Shown here: positions 7,553 through 14,499 of the stretch, one piece after another
Numbering within the stretch: position 1 is the first letter of the stretch
How the letters are laid out: every line of letters starts with the position of its first letter
DNA from: Spongiivirga sp046524175
GTDB taxonomy: Bacteria > Bacteroidota > Bacteroidia > Flavobacteriales > Flavobacteriaceae
Length of the DNA: 64,000 nucleotides
Assembly: GCF_046524175.1 (NCBI RefSeq)
Contig: NZ_JBEFZF010000001.1
Location: forward strand, 620,001 to 684,000
Reading direction: 5' to 3'
Made by a program: the position numbers and the translations under genes
Notes under the pieces: generated by a model
Seen by the model: the letters and a program-made list of their open reading frames with translations, nothing else
What the model was told of the DNA's origin: nothing
Database searches by the model: none

Positions 7553-8401
7553 ATGATAGAAAGTATGTATAAACATCTTTCTTATCGTAATTACAGCAAG
7601 CACACCGTAAGCAATTACATCAAAGAAATGAACCATATCTGCTGTCATTACCAATGTAGTCCAAGAGTTTTAAATCAGCGTCAAATACAGGATTATCTTT
7701 ATCTCCTTGTTTCTGATAAGAAATTTGGGCCAAATAAAATAGCAGTTGCAATAGCTAGTTTTACTTATTTCTATCATAACATTGCTAAAACTCCAGAAAA
7801 GATAAAGCTACTCCGAAGCCCAAGAATTCCAAATAGGGTGCCATTTGTTCTTTCCCCACAACAGGTTTACCAATTTATTGAATCATTATCTACGCTTAGG
7901 GATAAAGTAATTGTTCAAATGTTGTATTCCACCGGAATTCGAGTAGGGGAGTGTGTTGGATTAAAAAGGCAGGATATACACCCCAGTCGTATGGTAATAC
8001 GAATAGTAAAAGGAAAAGGTCAAAAAGACCGTTACGTTCCACTTAGTCCGATGCTGTTGAGGCAATTGGAACAATATTACAAACAATATGATCCTAAAGA
8101 TTATATTTTTTATGGTAGGAGTAAAGAGGAACCAATGAATAGAATAACGGTTAATCGAGTTATTTGGAAGGCAAACTTTATTCTAAAAACCAAGGAAAAG
8201 ATTACACCTCATACTTTTAGACATTCATTTGCTACTATGCTCACCGAAGAAGGAGAAAACTTGTTCACGATACAAAAGATATTAGGACATAAAAGTATTA
8301 ATTCTACCTTCCGATATATTAAAGCATCTAAAACAAAACTGAAATCATGTATAAATCCGTTAGATAAGATATACAGCGATAATATTGAATCTAAACCCTA
8401 G
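7553..8401 (+). CDS. Tyrosine recombinase, XerD/integron-integrase-like
   Basis: A 282-residue site-specific recombinase. A SAM-like N-terminal core-binding domain (about 1-90) precedes the catalytic domain. The catalytic residues are Arg130 (STGIRVGE), Lys153 or Lys155 (VKGKGQKDR), His220 and Arg223 (TPHTFRHSFAT), His246 (LGH) and the nucleophile Tyr255 (FRYIKAS). The ending INPLD recalls integron integrases and the XerD-like enzymes of Bacteroidota insertion elements. The extra segment typical of IntI between the Lys and His motifs is missing. No IS91-type transposase follows. Flanking copies of a small gene and structured repeats suggest it mobilised or mobilises part of this island. Confidence 0.92.
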   Translation: MIESMYKHLSYRNYSKHTVSNYIKEMNHICCHYQCSPRVLNQRQIQDYLYLLVSDKKFGPNKIAVAIASFTYFYHNIAKTPEKIKLLRSPRIPNRVPFVLSPQQVYQFIESLSTLRDKVIVQMLYSTGIRVGECVGLKRQDIHPSRMVIRIVKGKGQKDRYVPLSPMLLRQLEQYYKQYDPKDYIFYGRSKEEPMNRITVNRVIWKANFILKTKEKITPHTFRHSFATMLTEEGENLFTIQKILGHKSINSTFRYIKASKTKLKSCINPLDKIYSDNIESKP

Positions 8402-8403
8402 AA

Positions 8404-8419
8404 AATGTGTATGGAATGG
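8404..8419 (+). repeat. Dispersed 16-bp repeat, copy 4
   Basis: AATGTGTATGGAATGG, identical to 5670-5685. It lies between the 3' ends of the recombinase (2 bp after its stop) and the convergent small gene at 8429. Confidence 0.6.
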
Positions 8420-8428
8420 AAAGCTAGA

Positions 8429-8650
8429 CTAAATACTCTTTTCTATGTTTAAGTAAATTTCCATAACCGCCTCTTTGAGTTCCATGAGCACATGACAGCA
8501 ATTTTGTCTTTCAAAATCGGTAAAGGTATCTTGGGCCAGAAAGTGGAACATAAAAATGGACTTGTCCAAACTTTTGGTTAGGGAGAGAAGGTCGCCCTCA
8601 TGGCATTTTTCTAAATAGGTTAGGATTGGGGATAAATCTAGTTCTTTCAT
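8429..8650 (-). CDS. Small helical protein associated with the recombinase
   Basis: A 73-residue acidic, predicted all-helical protein with a conserved-looking core ERQNCCHVLMELKEAV at about 47-62. I do not recognise the family. It is supported as a real gene because a second, decayed copy with the same core occurs at 7283-7480 on the other side of the recombinase, with changes that mostly keep the protein sequence. The gene converges on the recombinase with only 27 bp between them. A role in recombination or as a cargo gene is possible. Neither is shown by the sequence. Confidence 0.6.
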   Translation of the reverse strand: MKELDLSPILTYLEKCHEGDLLSLTKSLDKSIFMFHFLAQDTFTDFERQNCCHVLMELKEAVMEIYLNIEKSI

Positions 8651-8751
8651 TTGTTTTTAGTTCACAAACTTCATATAAACATTTTCTTACAGTTACTTTT
8701 TAGTGCTTTTTAAGCATAAAATGCATCTTAATACGATGCATAATCAATTTA

Positions 8752-8844
8752 AAACGATATTTATAAATCGTTTAAAGATATATAAAGAATACAAATTAGA
8801 GAATTAAATTTGATTAAAATGCTATTTGTTTAGTGTAAAACGAT
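8752..8844 (+). promoter_or_regulatory. Promoter and candidate XRE operator
   Basis: AAACGAT occurs at 8752-8758, inverted as ATCGTTT at 8767-8773, and again at 8838-8844 just before the start codon of the XRE gene. Between them TAAATTTG at 8805-8812 fits the Bacteroidota -7 box TAnnTTTG. A further palindrome ATGCATC/GATGCAT lies at about 8721-8741. Autoregulation of the five-gene operon by the XRE protein binding AAACGAT is a reasonable inference. Confidence 0.5.
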
Positions 8845-8848
8845 TCAA

Positions 8849-9076
8849 ATGAGGACTAAAAAACCTATAAATAGAATACGAGTAGTTCTTGCTGAGAAAG
8901 ATAGGACAAATAAATGGTTGGCTGAGAAAGTTGACAAAAATAGAACTACAGTTTCTCGTTGGTGTACTAATGATATGCAACCCTCTTTAGAGTCTTTGGT
9001 TAAAATAGCGCAAATTTTAGATGTTGATGTCCGTGAGCTGTTAGTTTCTACCAAAAAACCAAGTAATGCAAACTAA
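8849..9076 (+). CDS. XRE-family helix-turn-helix regulator
   Basis: A 75-residue single-domain HTH_3 (Cro/C1-type) protein. The helix-turn-helix covers about residues 20-45 (WLAEKVDKNRTTVSRW), followed by PSLESLVKIAQILDVDVREL, the usual ending of the domain. It is the first gene of the operon and its last 11 bp overlap the start of the GHKL-ATPase gene, so the two are translationally coupled. Such regulators often act as C-type controllers that delay or limit expression of toxic restriction functions. Repeated AAACGAT sites upstream are candidate targets. Confidence 0.85.
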   Translation: MRTKKPINRIRVVLAEKDRTNKWLAEKVDKNRTTVSRWCTNDMQPSLESLVKIAQILDVDVRELLVSTKKPSNAN

Positions 9077-11831
9077 AAATTACTTAACACTTGTTCAAAA
9101 AATCGAGGATAGTGACTATAACGATTTTATTGGTAAATACTACCATTTTCCAGGAACTAGCGCCAAATCTTACCTCAATCAATTTAAAGATCTTCCTGTA
9201 GAATTCGTCTACTTTGACCCTGTAAAAGAGAGTGGTAGTTTTTTTGGTTGCGGAAAGATAACAAAACCTCCATTTGAGGATAAAAGGGAGCCAGGATATT
9301 ACTTTGCTGAAATTGAAAGTTTTCAAAAATTTCCTAAACCAGTCTTTTATAAAAATGAAAAAGGAGAAGTAATTGAAAAAATTGATAACCCTCAATACAA
9401 TGCTCAAAACGCTGTACGGGCGATACCGCAAAAGACGTACGACGGGATATGTTTGGATGGTGGTGCACAACTTAATTTTAAAGCTGACGCGCATTTAGTA
9501 CAAGTTTTAGGCGAGCAACTTATTGCTTCAGAAAGAGTTGGCATACTTGAACTAGTAAAAAATGCATATGATGCTAATGCTAGCAATTGTACTGTAAGAT
9601 TTGAAAAAGTACCTGATTTACCCCCATCTGAAGGTGATTACCAGTTTAAAACTTTCGATGGCCCCGTGATTGTCATTACTGACGACGGCGACGGTATGAA
9701 CAAGAACATAATCGAAAATGGATGGCTACGCCCCGCTTCAACAATCAAAACAAACGTAAAGGAAGAAATTAAAAGGCAGAGAAAGCAGGCCCTGGAAAGT
9801 GGAGATATTGGAATTTATGACCGCTGGTTGAAACAATACAAGAAAGCTAATAAAGGACGATTACCCCTAGGTGAAAAAGGTGTTGGAAGGTTTGCAACGC
9901 ATAGACTAGGTAGAAACCTAATCATAAAAACAAAAACGGCAGATATAGATTTTGAATATGTACTGACTATAAATTGGGATGATTTTGATATTGTGGGGGG
10001 GCTATCCAAGGATTTAGACTCTGTTGCTGTTGATTTAATTAGGCAAAAACCATCGATTGATTATGGTTCTGGCAATAGTGGAACTCAAATCATAATATAT
10101 GGGGGAAGAGATGGATTTAATCTAAGCAAAGATATAATTGAGGAAATTTACGCCTCCATTCAGAAGTTGAACTCTCCAAACCTCAATAATCTCAAAAATA
10201 GAAAAGAAGGAAAAAGTACTGGATCAAACTTTAATGCATTTGTCGAGTGTCCCCAAATAGGAGAATTTGTTTCCGAATCAATTTATGATTTAGCAGATCC
10301 AATTTTCACCTTGGATGGTATTGTTGATGAAAAAGGTATTTTAAATTTTGACTTAAAGTTTAATCCACCTAAATCAAATCAAATCCCTTTTCCGAGTGAG
10401 GTTCTGGCTGAAGATAATTATTTGGATTTGAGAAAAACAATAGACGGTAAAAATCCCTTCAAGATTGATTTGGGAGAATATCGCAAACCTGAATGTGGAG
10501 GCTTTTACGTTCATCTTGATTTGTGGTATAGAATATCACCATGGATTGACACAATAAATACAAAGAAAATACAAGAATTACTTGATGATTATGGTGGGAT
10601 TTCTATTTATCGAGATTCGCTTAATTTGTTTCCCGCAGAGTGGGGGGCTGAATTGGATTGGCTTAACTTAACTAAAAGACATATAAAAAAGGGTTCGAAC
10701 ATATCATATTACAATATGATGGGATATGTTGAACTTGAACAAGGAAAGAATATCGAATTAGTCGATAAAACTGATAGACAGGGTTTAATCGAGAATACAG
10801 CTTTTAATGATTTGTCACATTTAGTAGCCGCAATAGTGTTCAGAGTGGAACTGGATTACAAACTAAAAAGGGATAGCCTGACTGACATTCGCAGTACAAT
10901 TATCAAAAAACCTACTGTTATACATGATGTGTCAAATCAAACTTCCAGTTTAGTTGAAAACATAATAGATAGGTATGACATAGTTAAAGACCCTATGGAA
11001 CTATTCGATTCAATTTCCTCTTTAAAAGAACCTAATCAAAGAGAAGAAAAACTTATTGATTTGCAAAGGTCTCTTAAAGAATTAGAAAAAAGCGCTAAAC
11101 AAATGGCGCAAATTGAAGAGCAGTTAGTTGAAGAGGCAGGTTATGGTAAAGCAGTTGCGGTCTCAATACACGAGCTAGCTAAGACAACGACCAATCTTTA
11201 TAATGGTATTATAAGAGTTCTTAAATCGGGAAGGCCGAAAAAGTCAGAGTTAGAAGATTTACGGAAGGCATCAGGTTCATTAAGATCTGAACTAAAGAAT
11301 CTAAGCCCTTTAAGAACGATAAGGAATGAGAAAAAACAAGAGTTTGATATTATTAAGTCAATCAATTTTGTAAAAAGTGTTTTTAAACGCAGGTTAAGTT
11401 CATCCAAAATTGAATTAACTGTTGAATCTGACAATTCTTTTACAATTTATGCAAGATATGGAGCTGTTAATCAGATTTTGTCTAATCTAATAGATAACAG
11501 TATTTATTGGCTAGATACACTAGAAAAAACAGACCCTAATTACAATTCAAAGAAGATATATTTGAGACTGAACAAAGAATTCAGGGAGATTGTTGTTGCC
11601 GATAATGGACCAGGAATTGACAATGCGATTTTGCCGTATTTATTTAAATCTGGAGCCAGTATGAGAAATCCGCCTAGCGGTCTGGGCCTGTATATATGTA
11701 GATATTACATGAATCGGATGAAAGGTGATATATATCTTACTCCTGAAAAAGACAAAGTAGATTTTAAAAGTGGAGCTCAATTTACCCTTGATTTTTCAAG
11801 AACTCCAGGCAATATAGAAAAGGATAAATGA
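9066..11831 (+). CDS. EVE/PUA-like head fused to a double GHKL ATPase (MORC/histidine-kinase-like)
   Basis: A 921-residue cytoplasmic protein with at least three parts. Residues about 20-130 look like an EVE/PUA-type modified-base reader: YYHFPG, FVYFDP, GYYFAEI, then NAVRAIPQKTYDGI. About 145-560 is a MORC/Hsp90-like GHKL ATPase module with N-box ELVKNAYDA (162-170), DDGDGM (206-211), GEKGVGRFATHRLG (269-282) and an S5-like segment with GGISIYRD (510-517). After a coiled coil (about 655-695), residues 696-910 resemble a histidine kinase core with IHEL (701-704), NQILSNLIDNS (802-812), DNGPG (846-850) and SGLGLYICRYY (871-881). The next gene overlaps by 4 bp and encodes a receiver-like partner. 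The reader domain is my weakest call; both ATPase modules are clear. Confidence 0.82.
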   Translation: MQTKNYLTLVQKIEDSDYNDFIGKYYHFPGTSAKSYLNQFKDLPVEFVYFDPVKESGSFFGCGKITKPPFEDKREPGYYFAEIESFQKFPKPVFYKNEKGEVIEKIDNPQYNAQNAVRAIPQKTYDGICLDGGAQLNFKADAHLVQVLGEQLIASERVGILELVKNAYDANASNCTVRFEKVPDLPPSEGDYQFKTFDGPVIVITDDGDGMNKNIIENGWLRPASTIKTNVKEEIKRQRKQALESGDIGIYDRWLKQYKKANKGRLPLGEKGVGRFATHRLGRNLIIKTKTADIDFEYVLTINWDDFDIVGGLSKDLDSVAVDLIRQKPSIDYGSGNSGTQIIIYGGRDGFNLSKDIIEEIYASIQKLNSPNLNNLKNRKEGKSTGSNFNAFVECPQIGEFVSESIYDLADPIFTLDGIVDEKGILNFDLKFNPPKSNQIPFPSEVLAEDNYLDLRKTIDGKNPFKIDLGEYRKPECGGFYVHLDLWYRISPWIDTINTKKIQELLDDYGGISIYRDSLNLFPAEWGAELDWLNLTKRHIKKGSNISYYNMMGYVELEQGKNIELVDKTDRQGLIENTAFNDLSHLVAAIVFRVELDYKLKRDSLTDIRSTIIKKPTVIHDVSNQTSSLVENIIDRYDIVKDPMELFDSISSLKEPNQREEKLIDLQRSLKELEKSAKQMAQIEEQLVEEAGYGKAVAVSIHELAKTTTNLYNGIIRVLKSGRPKKSELEDLRKASGSLRSELKNLSPLRTIRNEKKQEFDIIKSINFVKSVFKRRLSSSKIELTVESDNSFTIYARYGAVNQILSNLIDNSIYWLDTLEKTDPNYNSKKIYLRLNKEFREIVVADNGPGIDNAILPYLFKSGASMRNPPSGLGLYICRYYMNRMKGDIYLTPEKDKVDFKSGAQFTLDFSRTPGNIEKDK

Positions 11832-12688
11832 AAAAAACAATAGCGTTAATTGACGATAGTTTTCCAGAAAAAGGGGATTCTGTTATTAATTCAGATAGGC
11901 TTAGCCAACTGATAAACCTATCAGACTCAGAATGGAAAAGTGAAGTAAATCTAAAATCCTTAGTAGTTAAACTAATAAACACAGACATATTTAAGAATGG
12001 CGATATTCAAATTTTTGGATTTACCCACCCTGGTATACTGTTGAACAAAATTGAAGAAGATTCTTTTAAGCCTGATGTAGTAATCTATGACTGGGAATAT
12101 AGTATTGGAAGTGGGGATTCTGGGGAAAACCTGCTCGAAATTTTATCTAGAACTGATACTTTCACATTTGTTTATTCGTCATTCTTTGATGCAATCCCTC
12201 CAACTCTTAACAAGAAGGAATTCGATAAATACGCCAGCCAAATTCAGTTATTGGAAAAAGGTGAAAGAATAAGTTCAATTTTTAGTTCTGAGCAATTTAT
12301 TATTCAATATGTTCTTGGGCTTTTCAGCAAAAGCAATGTTATCGAAATTGCTAGCCATGAGATTAAGTTTAATCCATCTGGGTATTTAGAAGACGCTTCC
12401 GATATTCTTTATTTAGAATCAGTGCTTGGTAAGGCTTTTTTGATTCAAAACTTGGATAAGCTTGAATATGAAATCTCTAAAGAGAAGATTGAGCAGCTAT
12501 TTTCTATGGTGGAGGAACCTTTGTTTCTGGATAGGAATAAGGAAAATTTGCTATCAGAAAGTAATGAGCTAAATGAAAAAAACTATGGCCCCTTACATCA
12601 AATTTCATATTCAGATGCCTTGAAGTTAGTAGGAGTGAAGGGTATAAATCAAGTGCTTAATTCTGGAATAAAATACATTAAAAAATAA
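11828..12688 (+). CDS. Divergent receiver-domain protein, partner of the GHKL protein
   Basis: A 286-residue protein whose first about 125 residues look like a response-regulator receiver: IALIDDS at 5-11 (acidic pair Asp9/Asp10), a candidate phosphoacceptor Asp88 in VVIYDWEYS, and Ser117 after a hydrophobic strand (FTFVYSS). It has a long insertion between the first strand and Asp88, and I see no clear switch Lys. The C-terminal about 160 residues are helical and acidic with no DNA-binding motif that I recognise. The start overlaps the GHKL gene stop by 4 bp, as in coupled two-component pairs. It probably receives a signal or phosphate from the histidine-kinase-like end of that protein. Confidence 0.65.
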   Translation: MKKTIALIDDSFPEKGDSVINSDRLSQLINLSDSEWKSEVNLKSLVVKLINTDIFKNGDIQIFGFTHPGILLNKIEEDSFKPDVVIYDWEYSIGSGDSGENLLEILSRTDTFTFVYSSFFDAIPPTLNKKEFDKYASQIQLLEKGERISSIFSSEQFIIQYVLGLFSKSNVIEIASHEIKFNPSGYLEDASDILYLESVLGKAFLIQNLDKLEYEISKEKIEQLFSMVEEPLFLDRNKENLLSESNELNEKNYGPLHQISYSDALKLVGVKGINQVLNSGIKYIKK

Positions 12689-12694
12689 AATTTT

Positions 12695-13225
12695 ATGCCA
12701 TTACCTAATGAAGAAGAAATCAATCAGTTTGGGCCACTTATTCCTCCTTTCGGAAGAAATACTCGTACTGATAAGGCTAAGGTTTTAAATAGAGGAGAAG
12801 ATATATTATACGACTTAGATTCTGGTGCATATGATGCAACCTCAAATGGCCTTCCTGAAAACGTAGTTTTAATAGAGAAGAAATACTTTGAACTACTGAT
12901 TAAAGATTGCGGAAAATATAGAGACGATTTTGAAGAGCAGAAATACTTATGGGTAATAGGCACCTGGGGCTTGCGAATGATATTAGAGCATACAAGGAAT
13001 ACTGCTAGAAGACCCAAACAATATGTTTGCCATACTAATTTAACTGGAGGCATGGAAGCATATCAAGGTGGGGAATTATGGTTTTGTGAGGATGGAAGAG
13101 TAGGGATAAATTGGTTTTCGGACCGGTATGGCGCAACATCTATTGATCAGTGGAAAACTGTTGTTAGTCATTTCAAAAGAGTTAATTACACCAATCTGGT
13201 TGAATTGAAAAAAATGGAAAGTTAA
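12695..13225 (+). CDS. Unknown 176-residue protein of the GHKL/methyltransferase operon
   Basis: A soluble protein lying 6 bp after the receiver-like gene and 2 bp before the methyltransferase. It has no signal peptide or membrane segment. The N-terminus is Pro/Asn-rich. The middle (about 65-105) is predicted helical with WVIGTWGLRMIL. The C-terminal part is aromatic and Gly-rich: GGELWFCEDGRVGINWFSDR at about 125-144. I do not recognise a family or a nuclease motif. As the only operon member without a regulatory or modification role it is a candidate effector or target-recognition factor. That is context inference only. Confidence 0.75.
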   Translation: MPLPNEEEINQFGPLIPPFGRNTRTDKAKVLNRGEDILYDLDSGAYDATSNGLPENVVLIEKKYFELLIKDCGKYRDDFEEQKYLWVIGTWGLRMILEHTRNTARRPKQYVCHTNLTGGMEAYQGGELWFCEDGRVGINWFSDRYGATSIDQWKTVVSHFKRVNYTNLVELKKMES

Positions 13226-13227
13226 TT

Positions 13228-14253
13228 ATGGCAAAATTTAATGCAATTGACTTATTCGCGGGTATTGGGGGACAATCCGTAGGTCTGAAGAAGGCTGGCT
13301 TTATTATCAAAGCCTCAGTAGAGATTGATAAGAATGCGGTCAAAGGATACAGACAAAATCATCCAAACACTAAAATATTTGATTACGATATTCGGCAAAT
13401 TGACACTCAGGAAATAAAAAAACTTTTAGGAAACCAACCACTTCACTTGCTTGCGGGTTGTCCTCCATGTCAGGGGTTTTCTTCAGTAAGACGATTAAAT
13501 CGAAAACAAAGCGTTCGTGATGATAGGAATAGTTTGATTCTTGAATATTTAAGGTTTGTTAAGGAATTAAAGCCTTTGACAATCATGATGGAGAACGTGC
13601 CAGGACTAATCAACTATTACCTTTTTAAAAAAGTTGTCAATGAATTGACCGAGTTGGGTTATAATCCCAAATTTGACATTCTTAATGTGAAAGATTATGG
13701 AGTGCCTCAAAATAGGAAAAGATTAGTTTTGGTTGGTTCGCTATTTGGCGAACTTGATGTCAGCAGGGTGTATGTCCAAAAGAAAAAAGTAAAGCATGCT
13801 ATTGGTAATCTACCTAAAATTGACGAAACCACTGACGAGGCTCATAAAATAGTAGCTAATCATATTCCGAGAATTCAAAAAATGATTGAACTAATCCCAA
13901 AAAACGGTGGAAGCAGAAAGGATTTACCTAAAGAGTATGAACTTGAATGTCATAAAAAGGAGAATGTAGGTTTTAATGATGTTTATGGCAGACTAAAATG
14001 GGAGAATTATTCTTCGACTATAACCGGGGGGTGTTTAAATCCATCCAAGGGTAGGTTTTTACATCCAGAAGAAAATAGATGTATAACAGCACGAGAAGCG
14101 GCACTTCTCCAAACGTTTCCAAAAAACTATAAAATTCCAACGGATATTTCTAAAACTGCCACCGGCCTTCTTATTGGTAATGCATTACCGCCAAGATTCA
14201 GTTACTATCAATCAAAAAACATAAAGAATCACTTGATTCAGAATCTGGGTTAA
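13228..14253 (+). CDS. C5-cytosine DNA methyltransferase
   Basis: A 341-residue Dcm-type enzyme that transfers a methyl group from S-adenosylmethionine to carbon 5 of cytosine in DNA. The motifs are in canonical order: motif I DLFAGIGG at 8-15, motif IV GCPPCQGFSS with catalytic Cys81, motif VI ENV at 122-124, motif VIII QNRKR at 161-165, and motif X GNALPP at 317-322. The variable region before motif IX is short (about 195-270), so the target is probably a short site. It is the last gene of the five-gene operon. There is no adjacent restriction endonuclease, so the enzyme probably marks self DNA for the EVE/GHKL protein. Confidence 0.95.
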   Translation: MAKFNAIDLFAGIGGQSVGLKKAGFIIKASVEIDKNAVKGYRQNHPNTKIFDYDIRQIDTQEIKKLLGNQPLHLLAGCPPCQGFSSVRRLNRKQSVRDDRNSLILEYLRFVKELKPLTIMMENVPGLINYYLFKKVVNELTELGYNPKFDILNVKDYGVPQNRKRLVLVGSLFGELDVSRVYVQKKKVKHAIGNLPKIDETTDEAHKIVANHIPRIQKMIELIPKNGGSRKDLPKEYELECHKKENVGFNDVYGRLKWENYSSTITGGCLNPSKGRFLHPEENRCITAREAALLQTFPKNYKIPTDISKTATGLLIGNALPPRFSYYQSKNIKNHLIQNLG

Positions 14254-14338
14254 TAATAAAAAGAAATGGCCAGAAGAAAATGCGGGCCGGGGGGAGGGCG
14301 TGAATTTGTGGCTTGGCACAAAGAACCATTGCCCTGGG

Positions 14339-14390
14339 CTTTGTGTTAAGGCGTGAAACGCCTAAATAGCGTAGCTATTAAGACACAAAG
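14339..14390 (+). other. Compact three-way junction
   Basis: The outer stem CTTTGTGT (14339-14346) pairs with ACACAAAG (14383-14390). It encloses two perfect hairpins, AGGCGT-GAA-ACGCCT (14349-14363) and AATAGC-GTA-GCTATT (14365-14379). A second CACAAAG at 14317-14323 could compete for the left arm of the outer stem, giving two exclusive folds. It lies about 85 bp past the methyltransferase stop, so it may be the 3' end of the operon transcript or a separate structured RNA. Confidence 0.55.
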
Positions 14391-14425
14391 GGAGCGTGGA
14401 AGCATATTTTCTTCTTGAATTTTTG

Positions 14426-14451
14426 TTTCTTTTGTTTAAAGACAAAAGAAA
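14426..14451. terminator. AT-rich hairpin, possible terminator
   Basis: TTTCTTTTGT (14426-14435) and ACAAAAGAAA (14442-14451) form a perfect 10-bp stem with loop TTAAAG. The stem is weak and lacks a T-tract on the plus strand. On the minus strand it is followed by AACAAAAATTC. It is a candidate end point for the defence operon only by position. Confidence 0.3.
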
Positions 14452-14467
14452 AGAAAGAATAACAGAG

Positions 14468-14499
14468 GCTTCAATCTTATTTGACATAATATTTGAAGC
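14468..14499 (+). repeat. Relic of the structured element (left side)
   Basis: TTTGACATAATATT at 14480-14493 is identical to 14935-14948 in copy B of the structured element. Here it is enclosed by a short stem, GCTTCAA (14468-14474) with TTGAAGC (14493-14499). The long inner arm is gone, so this looks like an internally deleted copy. Confidence 0.45.

Noticed and set aside
7553..8401. Canonical integron integrase with attC array
   Set aside because: The IntI-specific segment between the Lys and His motifs is missing, and the hairpin repeats lack the GTTRRRY/RYYYAAC boxes. A looser integron-like relation is kept as a hypothesis only.
7553..8401. XerD-type accessory recombinase of an IS91-like element
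   Set aside because: No Y2 (HUH) transposase or its remnants follow within the gene-free or coding DNA downstream.
8849..14253. Ordinary type II restriction-modification system
   Set aside because: A methyltransferase and a control-type regulator are present, but none of the other three proteins shows a PD-(D/E)XK, HNH, PLD or GIY-YIG nuclease motif.
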